Shown: positions 43,805-53,339 of the stretch, piece after piece | How the letters are laid out: every line of letters starts with the position of its first letter | Position numbering within the stretch: position 1 is the first letter of the stretch | Assembly: GCA_963830775.1 (NCBI GenBank) | Contig: CAWHNT010000031.1 | Location: 1-64,000 of the forward strand | Direction: 5' to 3' | Length of the DNA stretch: 64,000 bases | Origin: CAWHNT01 sp963830775 | GTDB lineage: Bacteria > Pseudomonadota > Alphaproteobacteria > Geminicoccales > Geminicoccaceae | The notes under the pieces: model-generated | What the model saw: the letters and a program-made list of their open reading frames with translations, nothing else | Databases searched by the model: none | Told to the model about the DNA's origin: nothing | Made by a program: the position numbers and the translations under genes

Positions 43805-44245
43805 ATGAGCACAAGGCTTGAAACTGGTGCATGCTTTTGCGGCGCTGTTGTTGCTGAGATGCACGGCGATCCATTCTGGATTTGCTACGATCATGATGAC
43901 GATTGCCGCCGTGCAATTGGAAGCCCTCTAACCATCTGGGTGGGCTATCACCCAAGCGAGTTTCGTGTGGTTCGAGGAGTGTTGAGATCATTCTCTAAGA
44001 CAAAAGGAGTGACACGCACGTTTTGTCCAGAATGCGGCACTTCCATCAGCTATTTGGACGAAGGGCTTCGAGATGAGCTATATCTGACAATTGGATTTTT
44101 CGATCATCCAGAGCGGTTTCCGCCGCAAGCCCATGCTTACTGGCACATGAAAATACCTTGGGTGAATTTTGGCGATAATCTTCCTTGCACTGAGAGCTAC
44201 TCGCGGCAGCGTGATCCAACACTAGGAAATCCCGCTGACCGTTAG
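43805..44245 (+). CDS. GFA/CENP-V family zinc protein
   Basis: Glutathione-dependent formaldehyde-activating-like protein of 146 residues. Zinc ligands are in GACFCGAVV, ICYDHDDDCR and TFCPECGTSISY; the family fold is a Zn-binding beta-tent. Function within the family is diverse and mostly untested. Codons are noticeably more A/T-rich (for example around 43990-44130) than in all neighbours, suggesting recent acquisition. The 43527-43804 stretch before it holds no supportable gene. Confidence 0.85.
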   Translation: MSTRLETGACFCGAVVAEMHGDPFWICYDHDDDCRRAIGSPLTIWVGYHPSEFRVVRGVLRSFSKTKGVTRTFCPECGTSISYLDEGLRDELYLTIGFFDHPERFPPQAHAYWHMKIPWVNFGDNLPCTESYSRQRDPTLGNPADR

Positions 44246-44380
44246 CTGCAACTCTGCGTCATGTGCCCGCCGCAGCAAAGCTAGGAAGGGCATCGCCGTT
44301 CGTGGTGGCCGAGGCCTTTGGTGAAGGGCCAGCCAGCACGGTCCCGTGGTCTGGCTCACCCGGCTGCGCGTCGGGGCGCC

Positions 44381-46364
44381 TTATTGCTTCGACACAGTTG
44401 CGTCCGACTCCTCCGGCAGCATCGGCACCTCGACCTTGTCGGCGTAGGTGAGGCCATAGCCATAGGCGAAGAGCGGGTCGTAGCCCTTGTCGTCCTGGTT
44501 CAGCGGTGCGCCGGTGGCCATCCTGGGCCAGGAGTAGGAGAGCTTGCCCGTGAAGTCGTGGCCCACCTCGCCGTCGGGCTTGCGGAGCAGGACGTCGGCC
44601 ACGCCGCCGCCCTCGGTGCCGGGCAGCCAGGCGGCGACGAAGGCGTCGGCGGCGTTGAGCTCGGGGTTGGTCCACAAGGGGCGGCCGGAGAGGAAGACGG
44701 CGACGACGGGGAGGCCGGCGGCCTTCAGCTTGCGCAAGGTGGCGAGGTCGGTCTTCGTGCCGGGCTGGTACTCCAGGGTCGGGATGTCGCCCTTGCCCTC
44801 GGCGTAGGGCTGCTCGCCGAAGACGACGATGGCGGCGTCGGGGCGGGTGGTGAAGCTGCCGTCGGGGCTCAGCTCGGCCTTGCCGCCGGCGGCTGACAGG
44901 GCTTCCGCCAGGCCGGCATGGATCGACTGGCCGTTCGGGAAGTCGGCGTTGCTGGTGTCGGTGGCCTGCCAGGTGATGGACCAGCCGCCGGACTGCTTGC
45001 CGATAGTGTCGGCACCGTCGCCGGCCACCAGCACGTGGGCGGAGGCCTTGAGCGGCAGGACGCTGCCGTTGTTCTTCAGCAGCACCAGCGACTTGCGCAC
45101 CGCCTCGCGGGCGAGGGCGCGGTGCTCGGGGGCGGCGAGGCGGTCGAACTGGCCGTCCACCGGGCGGTCGGCCTCGAACAGCCCGGCCTTGACCTTGACC
45201 CGCAGGATGCGGCGGACGGCGTCGTCCAGGCGGGCAAGCGGGATCTCGCCCGAGCGGGCCTGGGCCAGGGTGTTGGCGTAGAGGCCCTTCCAGCTGTCCG
45301 GGGCCATGAACATGTCGAGGCCGGCGTTGAAGGCCTGCGGGCAGCTCACGTCGGTGCAGCCCTGGACCTGCTCGTGGCCGTTCCAGTCGCCGATCAGGAA
45401 GCCGGTGAAGCCCATCCGGCCCTTGAGCACGTCGGTGAGCAGGCTCGGGTTGCCGTGGTTCTTGAGGCCGTTCCAGCTCGAGTAGGAGGCCATCACGGTG
45501 AGGACGCCGGCGTCGATCGCCAAGGGATAGCCCGGCGCGTGGATCTCGATCAGCTCCTTCTCACTGACCTGGGCATCGCCCTGGTCCGTGCCGTTCGGCG
45601 GTGCCGCCGTCGGCCAGGAAGTGCTTGGCGGTGGCGGCGATCCGGCCGGGGGCGAGCGCCCGCCCGCTCTCGAGCCTGCCCTGCAGGCCTTCGACCATCG
45701 GTGCCGCGTAGGAGGTCACGATCTCCGGGGTCTCGCCGTAGCCCTCGTAGGTGCGGCCCCAGCGGTCGTCGCGGGGGACGGCCAGGGTCGGCGCGAAGGT
45801 CCAGTCGAAGCCGGTGACCGCCACCTCCTCGGCCGTGGCCTGGCCGATGCGGCGGACGAGGTCCGGGTCGCGGGCGGCACCGAGGCCGATATTGTGCGGG
45901 AAGATGGTGGCGCCGACGATGTTGTTGTGGCCGTGCACCGCGTCGACGCCGAGGATGGGCGGGATCGGGGTATGGCCCGGCCGGCGCTCGGCGGCCACGG
46001 CACGGAACGCGTCCGTGAGCGCCAGCCATTCGGCGGGCGAGGCGCGGTCGTTGCCGCCGGGCGCGGAGTTGCCGCCGGCCAGGATCGAGCCCAGCGGGTA
46101 GTCGCGCAGGTCCTCAGGCGTGATGGCGCTGATGTCGGCCTGGATCACCTGGCCGACCTTCTCCTCGAGGCTGAGGCCCTCCATCAGCTCGGTGACGAAG
46201 GCCTCGGTCCGGGCGTCGGTCAGGCTCTCCGGGCTCGCGGCCCGCGGCCATTGCTCCGGATGGGCGGTTTCGGCCCGCGCCGGAACGCTGCCCGACGACA
46301 GGCCGGTGCTGATCGCGAGGCCCAGCATGCCGGCCAGCAGCCGAGGGGCTCGAACTTGGGTCAT
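44381..46364 (-). CDS. Glycoside hydrolase family 3 exo-beta-glucosidase (one frameshift)
   Basis: Secreted or periplasmic GH3 enzyme, about 660 residues. Signal peptide MTQVRAPRLLAGMLGLAIST to ARA. EEKVGQVIQADISAITPEDL, ILGVDAVHGHNNIVGATIFP, TFAPTLAVPRDDRWGRTYEG and GRIAATAKHFLADGGTA form the N-terminal barrel. After a +1 break near 45598 come VMASYSSWNGLKNHGNPSLL and GFTGFLIGDWNGHEQVQG, whose Asp is the nucleophile. The C-terminal domain includes RKSLVLLKNNGSVLPLKAS and GVADVLLRKPDGEVGHDFTG. It resembles 1,4-beta-glucan glucohydrolases. Confidence 0.87.
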
Positions 46365-46437
46365 GGCGCCTACCTCCCGGACGACGTTGCTTGCGATCGA
46401 CGGGACCGGGCTGCGGATGGCGCCCGGCCCGCCTTTG

Positions 46438-47079
46438 TCAGCCCGCCCTGAACTCGACCCGCCGGTTGTCGGCGTCGTAGGGGTCGGCACCGGCGACGGG
46501 GTCGCTCTCGCCCTCGCCCATGACCTGGAGCTGGTCGGCGGTGACGCCGAACTCGCTGGCGAGGTAGGCGCGGACCGCCTTGGCGCGGCGCTCGGAGAGC
46601 ACCTGGTTGTACTGCTCGGAGCCCTTGGCGTCGGTGTGGCCGACGATGGTCACCTTCCTGCCCTGCGCCTGGGGCAGGCGGAGCATGGCACCCACGCTGT
46701 CGAGATAGGGGCGCGAGGCCGGCAGGATCTCGGTCGAGTTGTAGGCGAAGTGGATCAGGAAGCCGAAGCTGTCGGCGACCGGGACCGAGCTCGGGCCGAC
46801 GTCGGTGGCGGTGGTGGGCAGGGCCTCGGCATACTCGACATGCGCTGCCGGGCTGGCGGAGGCGGTCTGGGGCGCCAGGTCGGGGTTGATGCGGATGCTG
46901 CGGGTGGCACCCATGGCACCCTGGGCCTGCTTCTTCGCGGGCCAGAGGATGCGGGCGAGATCGGCCGCCTGGGGGGCGCCGTTCTTGAACAGCACGGCCT
47001 CGCCGGCCCGGGCGGAAGCGGTGCCGGCGAGGAGCCCGGCCAGGAGGCCCAGGCTCAGGATGGTGCGGGTGGCGGTCAT
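46438..47079 (-). CDS. OmpA-family outer-membrane/peptidoglycan-associated protein
   Basis: Protein of 213 residues with a Sec signal (ILSLGLLAGLLAGTASARAG) and a C-terminal OmpA domain that binds peptidoglycan: IHFAYNSTEILPASRPYLDS, VTIVGHTDAKGSEQYNQVLS, ERRAKAVRAYLASEFGVTAD and the end DADNRRVEF. No beta-barrel domain; the middle is short and variable. GAGGAGAG precedes ATG 47079. It lies between the GH3 gene and the divergent Crp regulator. Confidence 0.9.
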   Translation of the reverse strand: MTATRTILSLGLLAGLLAGTASARAGEAVLFKNGAPQAADLARILWPAKKQAQGAMGATRSIRINPDLAPQTASASPAAHVEYAEALPTTATDVGPSSVPVADSFGFLIHFAYNSTEILPASRPYLDSVGAMLRLPQAQGRKVTIVGHTDAKGSEQYNQVLSERRAKAVRAYLASEFGVTADQLQVMGEGESDPVAGADPYDADNRRVEFRAG

Positions 47080-47282
47080 CGGGTCTCTCCTCAGGGTGGG
47101 CGGGCGGTGCGTGGCCCCGGCCCGGCAATCTGTTCGCCGCCCATCCTGCCGATTTGCGCGGGTGGCGCTGTGATGGTGAGCACTCGCGATCGATTCTCTT
47201 GCCATGCCCGGCATGCCGGCCGCAGGTTTCCGCCGGCGCGCCGGCGAATGGGCGGCCGACGGCCGCGGCTGGAGGGACGGGG

Positions 47283-47990
47283 ATGGCCACGCCACAGGCG
47301 ATCGACGTCGCGGAGGCGCTGGGCGAGAGCGAGATTTTCGGGGCATTGCTGGAGGACGAGCTGGCCGCCCTGGTCCATCTCGGCACCCGTGCCCGCTATC
47401 CCAGCGGCCGGACCATCTTCGAGAAGGGCGATCCCGGCGACAGCCTGATGATCGTGCTGGCCGGGCGGATCAAGATCCGCACCCTCTCGGCCGACGGGCG
47501 CGAGATCGTCCTCAACTTCGTCGAGGCGGGGCAGATGTTCGGCGAGATCGCCCTTCTGGACGGCAAGCCGCGCACGGCCGGTGCCGCCACGCTCGAGGCC
47601 TGCGAGTTCTTCATCCTGCGCCGGCAGGCGGTCTTGAGCTTCCTCGAGGAGAACCCGCTGGCCGCCATCCGCCTGATCGGAGTCTTGTGCCAGCGGCTCA
47701 GGCGGACGACGCAGATGTTCGAGGAGAAGCTCCTCCTCAGCATGGCGCCGCGCGTCGCCCGCGCCCTCCTGCGCCTGGCCGGCGAGCACGGCCGCAAGAC
47801 GGCGGACGGCGTGCTCATCGACCTCAAGCTCAGCCAGTCCGAGCTCGGCGCCTATATCGGCCTGTCGCGCGAGAACGTGAACCGCCAGCTCGGCGCCTGG
47901 CGCGAGGGCGGCATCATCGGCATGCGCGAGGGCCGGATCGTCATCCACATGCTGCGCGACCTGGAGATGCTGGCGGGCGAGCCCGTCTGA
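47283..47990 (+). CDS. Crp/Fnr-family transcriptional regulator
   Basis: Cytosolic regulator of 235 residues. Cyclic-nucleotide-binding-type beta-roll at residues ~25-140 (RYPSGRTIFEKGDPGDSLMI, FGEIALLDGKPRTAGAATLE) and a C-terminal winged helix (LSQSELGAYIGLSRENVNRQ then LGAWREGGIIGMREG). There is no Fnr cysteine cluster. ATG 47283 follows GGAGGGACGGGG. Divergent from the OmpA-family gene, which it may control. Confidence 0.92.
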   Translation: MATPQAIDVAEALGESEIFGALLEDELAALVHLGTRARYPSGRTIFEKGDPGDSLMIVLAGRIKIRTLSADGREIVLNFVEAGQMFGEIALLDGKPRTAGAATLEACEFFILRRQAVLSFLEENPLAAIRLIGVLCQRLRRTTQMFEEKLLLSMAPRVARALLRLAGEHGRKTADGVLIDLKLSQSELGAYIGLSRENVNRQLGAWREGGIIGMREGRIVIHMLRDLEMLAGEPV

Positions 47991-48006
47991 GCGGCGGGGC
48001 CAGGGG

Positions 48007-48867
48007 TCACTGGCCTCCTTGCCAGGACTCGAGTGCCTTCAGCTTCGCTTCCCGCTGGGCGGCCGCCGGCTGCTTGTAGTCGTGGTTGAAAGGGGCCGAC
48101 TCGAACGAGCCGTAGGTGGGGTTGGCGATGACGATCCAGTCGTTGCCCCAGCGCGGGGCGTTGTCCTCGTAGGCCTTGAGCCGTGCGGCCTCATCGCCTT
48201 TGTAGGCGTCGCTGAAGTCGCCGAGATTGTCGCCGATGAGGAGGAGGACCCGGTAGTCCTTGGTGACCACCGCCCGCCGGGTGCCCTTGGCCGAGCCCCA
48301 GTCCGGCTTCTCCTTGGCGGTCAGCAGCGTGTCGACGTTGCCGCCCATCGGGAAACCCAGCTCGGCCATGTTCTCGCGCGTGGCCTCCTCCTCCTCGGCC
48401 GTGCGGTTGGTGACGTAGAACACCTTCACGCCGCGCTGGTCGGCATACTTCGCGAACTCGACCGCACCGGGGATGGGCCGCGAGACCTTGGCCTTGACGA
48501 ACTGGGTCCAGGTATCCGGGGCGAAGGACTTGCCCTGGGTCACCGTCCAGGCCTGGTAGAGCGAGGTGTCGAGCAAGGTCTCGTCCACATCGCAGATCAC
48601 GGCCGGCGGCAGGTCCTTGAAGTCGCCGGTCTGCTCGGCCGGGGCCGCCGTGCGGGTCAGGTCGGCCAGCGCTTCGTCGAGACGGATGCGGGCGAGCGCG
48701 AAGGCACCCAGCGCGTTGCCCTTGAACTCGACCGAGCGCTGCGTCCAGAGGACGGCGTTGAGGTTGTCGTTGGCGGCGGGACCGTCCTCGGCACGGGCAC
48801 TGCCGGTGCCCAGGGCCAGGAGGGTGAGGCAGGCCAGCGTGGTGGTGAGCGTGGCAGGTCGCGGCAT
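48007..48867 (-). CDS. HAD-type acid phosphatase (5'-nucleotidase, lipoprotein e(P4)-like)
   Basis: Periplasmic acid phosphatase of 286 residues with a signal peptide (TLACLTLLALGTGSARAEDG) but no lipobox cysteine. Core: NLNAVLWTQRSVEFKGNALG, the HAD nucleophile motif VICDVDETLLDTS, GVKVFYVTNRTAEEEEATRE, KGTRRAVVTKDYRVLLLIGD and the acidic NLGDFSDAY. The family removes phosphate from nucleotides and small phosphoesters outside the cytosol. Convergent with the Crp gene. Confidence 0.9.
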   Translation of the reverse strand: MPRPATLTTTLACLTLLALGTGSARAEDGPAANDNLNAVLWTQRSVEFKGNALGAFALARIRLDEALADLTRTAAPAEQTGDFKDLPPAVICDVDETLLDTSLYQAWTVTQGKSFAPDTWTQFVKAKVSRPIPGAVEFAKYADQRGVKVFYVTNRTAEEEEATRENMAELGFPMGGNVDTLLTAKEKPDWGSAKGTRRAVVTKDYRVLLLIGDNLGDFSDAYKGDEAARLKAYEDNAPRWGNDWIVIANPTYGSFESAPFNHDYKQPAAAQREAKLKALESWQGGQ

Positions 48868-48931
48868 GGTGCTCTCTCGCTCGCGGGTCGGACCTGCACC
48901 TCATGCCCCGCGAGGCGGCCCTCGCCAAGGC

Positions 48932-49363
48932 TTACCGCGGGCGTTCGCTCAGGTGGCGGCGCAGGAGGTCGACGTTGCGCCGGTGCGACTTGAAGGCGAA
49001 GTCGAAGACGTCGCCCACCAGGGGCACGCTGCCGACCGCCCAGTCGACGCCGATATTGCCCAGCATCCGCACGATCACGCTGCTCGGCACGCCCAGCCGC
49101 CAGGCCTCGAGGATGATGTAGGCCCCGACCACGGCCGTCAGGCTGTCGCCGGCACCGGGTACCAGGCCCAGGATGCCGTCGAGGCCGAAGCGCCAGCTCG
49201 TCCCGGGCAGGCGGAAGGCGCCGTCGAGCCAGTGGGCCACGAGCTCCAGCCGGCGCAGCACGTCGGCCGTCTCCGGGCTGGTGTCGGGGGTCGCGTCCAC
49301 GATGCGGCCGGCCGCAGCGCCTCGCTGCAGGCTGCCCATGGGCTTCCGGTCCATCCGCTGCAC
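48932..49363 (-). CDS. DUF4112 family membrane protein
   Basis: Protein of 143 residues with the DUF4112 pattern: RRLELVAHWLDGAFRLPGTS, RFGLDGILGLVPGAGDSLTA, then VRMLGNIGVDWAVGSVPLVG and DVFDFAFKSHRRNVDLLRRH. Two hydrophobic segments suggest an integral membrane protein. Function unknown; common in proteobacteria. Confidence 0.88.
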   Translation of the reverse strand: MQRMDRKPMGSLQRGAAAGRIVDATPDTSPETADVLRRLELVAHWLDGAFRLPGTSWRFGLDGILGLVPGAGDSLTAVVGAYIILEAWRLGVPSSVIVRMLGNIGVDWAVGSVPLVGDVFDFAFKSHRRNVDLLRRHLSERPR

Positions 49364-49494
49364 GTCCTCACCCCTTTCCGGTTCGCAGGCGCAACAGGGT
49401 GCCGGGCCTCCTGGTTCCGGTGCCGACCCGTCGGGAACCGCCCGATACTGGCGCCGTTGTCTCTGCCAGCCACGTACAATGCGGATGATGGATG

Positions 49495-49656
49495 ATGGAC
49501 AAGCTCAAGGGCGCCCTCGTGGCGCTGGGTCTCCTTGCGGGCAGCGCTGCACTTTCGGCCTGCGATGACGAGGGGCCGATGGAACGCGCCGGCGAGACTG
49601 CCGACGAGACGGTGGAGAAGGCGGGCGACGCGGTCGAGGATGCGACCGACCAGTAA
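49495..49656 (+). CDS. Small entericidin-like lipoprotein
   Basis: Encodes 53 residues: a signal MDKLKGALVALGLLAGSAAL ending in lipobox LSAC, then an acidic helix, GPMERAGETADETVEKAGDA. Pattern and size resemble entericidin/osmotic-stress lipoproteins. Followed after 12 nt by a second, shorter lipoprotein gene. Confidence 0.7.
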   Translation: MDKLKGALVALGLLAGSAALSACDDEGPMERAGETADETVEKAGDAVEDATDQ

Positions 49657-49668
49657 AAGGAATGTGAC

Positions 49669-49785
49669 ATGCGTGCAGTGAAGATCCTGTTCCTGGTCCT
49701 GGCGCTGGGCGGGGCGATGACGACGCTCACCGCCTGCGAGACCATGCAGAACGCCTGGGAAGACGTGCGCGACACCGTGGACTGA
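49669..49785 (+). CDS. Entericidin EcnA/B-like lipoprotein
   Basis: Encodes only 38 residues: MRAVKILFLVLALGGAMTTL, lipobox LTAC, then ETMQNAWEDVRDTVD. Size and composition fit the entericidin family of membrane lipoproteins. It starts 12 nt after the previous lipoprotein stop and ends 8 nt before the topoisomerase start, so the three genes are probably co-transcribed. Confidence 0.72.
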   Translation: MRAVKILFLVLALGGAMTTLTACETMQNAWEDVRDTVD

Positions 49786-49793
49786 GGTTCCCC

Positions 49794-50909
49794 TTGCCTT
49801 CGGCCGAGCCCGAGGACGACGACGAGGCGGCACTCGAGCGCAGCCCCGCGGCCCTTGAGGAAGCGGGGCTGCGCTACGTCTCCGACGCGATGCCGGGGAT
49901 CACCCGCCGACGGTCCGGGAAAGGCTTCGCCTATCGCGGGCCCGATGGCCGGGTGATCGCCGATCGCGACCTTCTGGGGTGGATCCGCAGCCTCGCCATC
50001 CCGCCCGCGTGGCAGGGTGTGTGGATCTCGCCTTTCCGCGACGGCCACCTCCTGGCGGTCGGGCGGGATGCCAAGGGCCGCAAGCAGTACCGCTACCACC
50101 CGCGCTGGCGGGCGATCCGCGACAGCGCCAAGTTCGACCGCATGCTGGCCTTCGGCCGTGCCCTGCCCGGGATCAGGGCCGCGGTCGCGGCCGACATGGC
50201 CAAGCCCGGCCTCGGCCGCCGCAAGGTGCTGGCCACCACCGTGCGCCTGCTCGAGGTGACCCTGATCCGGGTCGGCAATGACGAGTATGCCAAGGCCAAC
50301 AAGAGCTACGGCCTGACCACGCTGCGCGACCGCCATCTGAAGGTCGAGGGCGCCCAGTTCCGCTTCAGCTTCCGCGGCAAGGCCGGCAAGCGCCACGACA
50401 TCACCTTGCGCAACCGCCGGCTGGCGCAGCTGGTGCGCCGGCTCCAGGACATACCGGGCCAGGAGCTGTTCCAGTACTACGACGACGACGGCGAGCGGCG
50501 CCCGGTCGATTCGGCGGACGTGAACGAATACCTGCGCGAGGTCTCGGGCGGCGACTTCACCGCCAAGGACTTCCGCACCTGGGCCGCCACCGTGCTGGCG
50601 GCCTGGGCGCTCAACGAGTTCGAGGGCTTCGACAGCCAGGCCGCGGCCAAGCGCAACGTCACCCAGGCGATCGAGCGGGTGGCGGGCCGGCTGGGCAACA
50701 CGCCGGCCATCTGCCGCAAGAGCTACGTCCACCCCGAGGTGGTGGGCGCCTATCTCGACGGCACCCTCGTCCAGAGCCTGAAGGGCGAGGTGGAGGAGAA
50801 GCTGCGAGAGGACATGGCGGGGCTCGAGCCCGAGGAGGTGGCGGTCCTGATCTTCCTCCAGCAGCGCCTGATGCGCGAGGTGGAGAACGCGGAGAAGGCT
50901 GCCGCCTGA
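49794..50909 (+). CDS. DNA topoisomerase IB
   Basis: Poxvirus-like type IB topoisomerase of 371 residues. LRYVSDAMPGITRRRSGKGF, IPPAWQGVWISP and GHLLAVGRDAKGRKQYRYHP form the N-terminal lobe. The catalytic core has VRLLEVTLIRVGNDEYAKAN, SYGLTTLRDRHLKV, FTAKDFRTWAATVLAAWAL and the nucleophile Tyr in ICRKSYVHPEVV. TTG at 49794 is the start nearest the homology. It relaxes supercoils by 3'-phosphotyrosine cleavage. Confidence 0.93.
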   Translation: MPSAEPEDDDEAALERSPAALEEAGLRYVSDAMPGITRRRSGKGFAYRGPDGRVIADRDLLGWIRSLAIPPAWQGVWISPFRDGHLLAVGRDAKGRKQYRYHPRWRAIRDSAKFDRMLAFGRALPGIRAAVAADMAKPGLGRRKVLATTVRLLEVTLIRVGNDEYAKANKSYGLTTLRDRHLKVEGAQFRFSFRGKAGKRHDITLRNRRLAQLVRRLQDIPGQELFQYYDDDGERRPVDSADVNEYLREVSGGDFTAKDFRTWAATVLAAWALNEFEGFDSQAAAKRNVTQAIERVAGRLGNTPAICRKSYVHPEVVGAYLDGTLVQSLKGEVEEKLREDMAGLEPEEVAVLIFLQQRLMREVENAEKAAA

Positions 50910-51066
50910 GCGCATGGCGCTGGCAGGCGAGCCACGCTCGGAGCGGTGAATGCCGCCGCCCGCGGCACTGAGCGCAACTGTGGCCGTCCGAGTCTTGACA
51001 GCTGCTCAACCGTGAGCGGAGACCTTCGCAGAGGGCGCGCAGAACGATCGGGCGGAGGAAGCAGTC

Positions 51067-52236
51067 GTGGCGGTGATCACAGGCGACGACAAGGGCAACA
51101 AGCTCGAAGGCACGTCCGACCCGGACCTGATCCAGGGTAATGGCGGCAACGACGAGCTATCCGGCCTCGGCAGCGACGACCAGCTCGATCCCGGCCCCGG
51201 TCGGGACGGGGTCGATGGCGGCCCCGGCAGCGACACGCTCCTCCTCCACGAGGCGACGCTGGTATCGCTGGCCGACGGCGACACGGAAAGCCTGGAGCCC
51301 TCCGGCCGCGGGCGCCCCGAACGCGACGAGCTGACGAGCGTCGAGAACGTCCAGGGCTCGGACCGGGACGACATCATCATCGGCGACGGCCAGGACAACG
51401 ACCTGCGCGGCGGCCGCGGCGACGATCAGGTCGACGGCGAGGAAGGCAGCGACACGCTCCTCGGCGACGAGGGGCGCGACCAGCTCCTGGGCGACGAGGG
51501 CAACGACGTCGAGCGCGGCGGGCCCGGCGGGGACATCCTCCTGGGCGATGCCGGCGACGACGACATGGATGGCGAGGCCGGGCAGGACGTTCTCGATGGC
51601 GGAATCGACAACGACCACATGCAGGGCGGCGACGGTGCCGACCTCCTGGTCGGGGCGGAGGGCGATGACTGGCTGTCGGGGGGGCGGGGCATCGACGCGC
51701 TCTTCGCCGGCCCCGGCGACGACACGCTGGAGGCCGGGAAGGGGGCCGATATCTTCCGCGGCGAGGCCGGCGACGACCATCTGATCCTGGGCCAGGGCCG
51801 CGACCAGGCCGACTTCTTCTTCGCCGAGCAGTTCCCCGGATTCGAGAGCATCGACAGCGACACGGTCGAGGGCTTCGTCCGCGCCCGGCACCAGCTCGAC
51901 ATCAACCTCGAAGGGTTCCTCACCGAGGGCCGGGTGGCCGCGATCGATGTCCGCGACTTCCTCGACAGCAACGACGACGGCCGGATCGACGGCACCGACA
52001 GCGAGGTCCACCAGATCGGCGGCGACCTCGTCCTCGATCTCGACGCGGTGATGACCCGCGCTCTGGGCCAGGGCGATTTCGGCACCCAGGAGGTCACGCT
52101 CCAGGGGGTCGCCAACTTCTCCGCCGAGCGCATCGCGGCTGCCGACAACCCGCCCTTCTTCGACCCCTTGGTCACCGAGGACGGGGTGGTCGAGCCGCTC
52201 TTCGGCTTCGCTGCCGACGACGACCAGATCGCCTGA
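51067..52236 (+). CDS. Large RTX (haemolysin-type calcium-binding repeat) protein
   Basis: Acidic protein of 389 residues with many GGxGxDxLx-type repeats: QGNGGNDELSGLGSDDQLDP, NDLRGGRGDDQVDGEEGSDT, LLGDEGRDQLLGDEGNDVER, GGDGADLLVGAEGDDWLSGG, AGPGDDTLEAGKGADIFRGE. A non-repeat C-terminal third follows (FESIDSDTVEGFVRARHQLD and onward). Calcium-binding beta-roll, probably type I secreted. Unrelated in detail to the small RTX family at 14.8-25 kb. GTG start at 51067 with GGAGGAAG upstream. Confidence 0.88.
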   Translation: MAVITGDDKGNKLEGTSDPDLIQGNGGNDELSGLGSDDQLDPGPGRDGVDGGPGSDTLLLHEATLVSLADGDTESLEPSGRGRPERDELTSVENVQGSDRDDIIIGDGQDNDLRGGRGDDQVDGEEGSDTLLGDEGRDQLLGDEGNDVERGGPGGDILLGDAGDDDMDGEAGQDVLDGGIDNDHMQGGDGADLLVGAEGDDWLSGGRGIDALFAGPGDDTLEAGKGADIFRGEAGDDHLILGQGRDQADFFFAEQFPGFESIDSDTVEGFVRARHQLDINLEGFLTEGRVAAIDVRDFLDSNDDGRIDGTDSEVHQIGGDLVLDLDAVMTRALGQGDFGTQEVTLQGVANFSAERIAAADNPPFFDPLVTEDGVVEPLFGFAADDDQIA

Positions 52237-52259
52237 CATCGCCCACCGCGAAGATGGAT

Positions 52260-52306
52260 CCCGACCGTCGTGGACGGTCGGGCAGGGACCGGCGGAAGCC
52301 GGCCCA
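52260..52306. terminator. Two adjacent hairpins between convergent genes
   Basis: CCCGACCGTC-GTG-GACGGTCGGG (52260-52282) is a perfect 10-bp stem. A second stem, GACCGGC-GGAA-GCCGGCC, follows within 30 bp. They lie between the 3' ends of the RTX and SDR genes and probably act as a bidirectional terminator. Confidence 0.65.
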
Positions 52307-52311
52307 GGGCG

Positions 52312-53077
52312 TCAGAGCGAGGTGCTGAGCCCGCCGTCGACCGCCAGGACGTGACCGTTGACGTAGGCCGCGGCATCGGAGGCCAGGAACACCACGGCGC
52401 CGCCCAGCTCCTCGGGCTTGGCCCAGCGGCCGGCGGGCGTGCGCTTCTCCACCCAGGCCGTGAACTCGGCGTTCTGGAGGAGGGCCGTGTTGAGCTCGGT
52501 GGCGAAGTAGCCTGGGGCCAGGGCGTTGACGGTGATCCCCTCGCGCCCGAGCTCGGCCGCCAGCGAGCGGGTGAGGCCGTGCAGGCCCGCCTTGGCCGCG
52601 ATGTAGGCGTGGATGGTGGGCCGGCCGAGGAAGCCGCCGACCGAGCCCGTGCTGATGATCCGGCCGTGTTTTTGCGGCAGCATCAGCCGCACGGCCTCGC
52701 GGGCCAGCCGGAAGCAGGCCGTGAGGTTGATCGCGACCACCCGCTCGAAGTCCGCATCCGTCCACTCGGTCACCGGCACCCGGTGCTGGACGCCGGCATT
52801 GTTGACCAGGATGTCGAGCCGGCCATGCTCCTCCCCGATCGCCCGCACCGCGGCCACGGTGGCGTCCGCGTCGGCGACGTCGAAGGCGCTCACCAGCGCC
52901 TTGCCGCCCGCCGCCCGCAGCTTGTCGGCGGCACTTTCGAGCGTGGCCTCCGTCGCGGCCGTTGAGGATGACCGTGGCCCCGAACGCCGCCAGCGCCTCG
53001 GCCATGGCGAAGCCGAGCCCGCGCGAGGCGCCGGTCACCAGCGCCACCCGCCCGTCCAGCCGGAACATGTCCTTCAT
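52312..53077 (-). CDS. SDR-family oxidoreductase (one frameshift)
   Basis: Short-chain dehydrogenase of about 254 residues, gluconate 5-dehydrogenase-like. RVALVTGASRGLGFAMAEAL is the cofactor motif; after a +1 break near 52957 follow LDILVNNAGVQ, IISTGSVGGFLG (Ser), HAYIAAKAGLHGLTRSLAAE (Tyr-x3-Lys) and GITVNALAPGYFATELN. The C-terminus is YVNGHVLAVDGGLSTSL. Removal of one G near 52957 restores ILNGRD-EATLESAADKLRAA. Substrate probably a sugar acid or similar alcohol. Confidence 0.88.
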
Positions 53078-53109
53078 CTCTGCCTCCCCCCGTGCTCGTC
53101 GCGTCGGTG

Positions 53110-53128
53110 TCGCTATATCGAGGGCAGG
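53110..53128. repeat. 19-bp motif shared with 56030-56048, copy 1
   Basis: TCGCTATATCGAGGGCAGG occurs identically here, upstream of the SDR gene, and at 56030-56048, 22 bp upstream of an alpha/beta hydrolase gene. The two copies have opposite orientation relative to their genes. A shared operator is possible. Confidence 0.5.
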
Positions 53129-53339
53129 ATGGCGAGGCGAGGGGCGGATGGTCGTGGTTCCACGGTCCCAATCTGTCGCCGAGCAGCAACAATGTCCTCC
53201 GCCGGCAATCCGCTTGCATGCGGCGGAATTGACAGCGCCAATCATTCCTGAACAGATTGCTGGTGCTCTGAAGAAAAGCCCATAAACTGGGTAAAAACCA
53301 GCGCTCGGCCCGAGTTCATTGTGCAGGGAGGGCCAGAAC

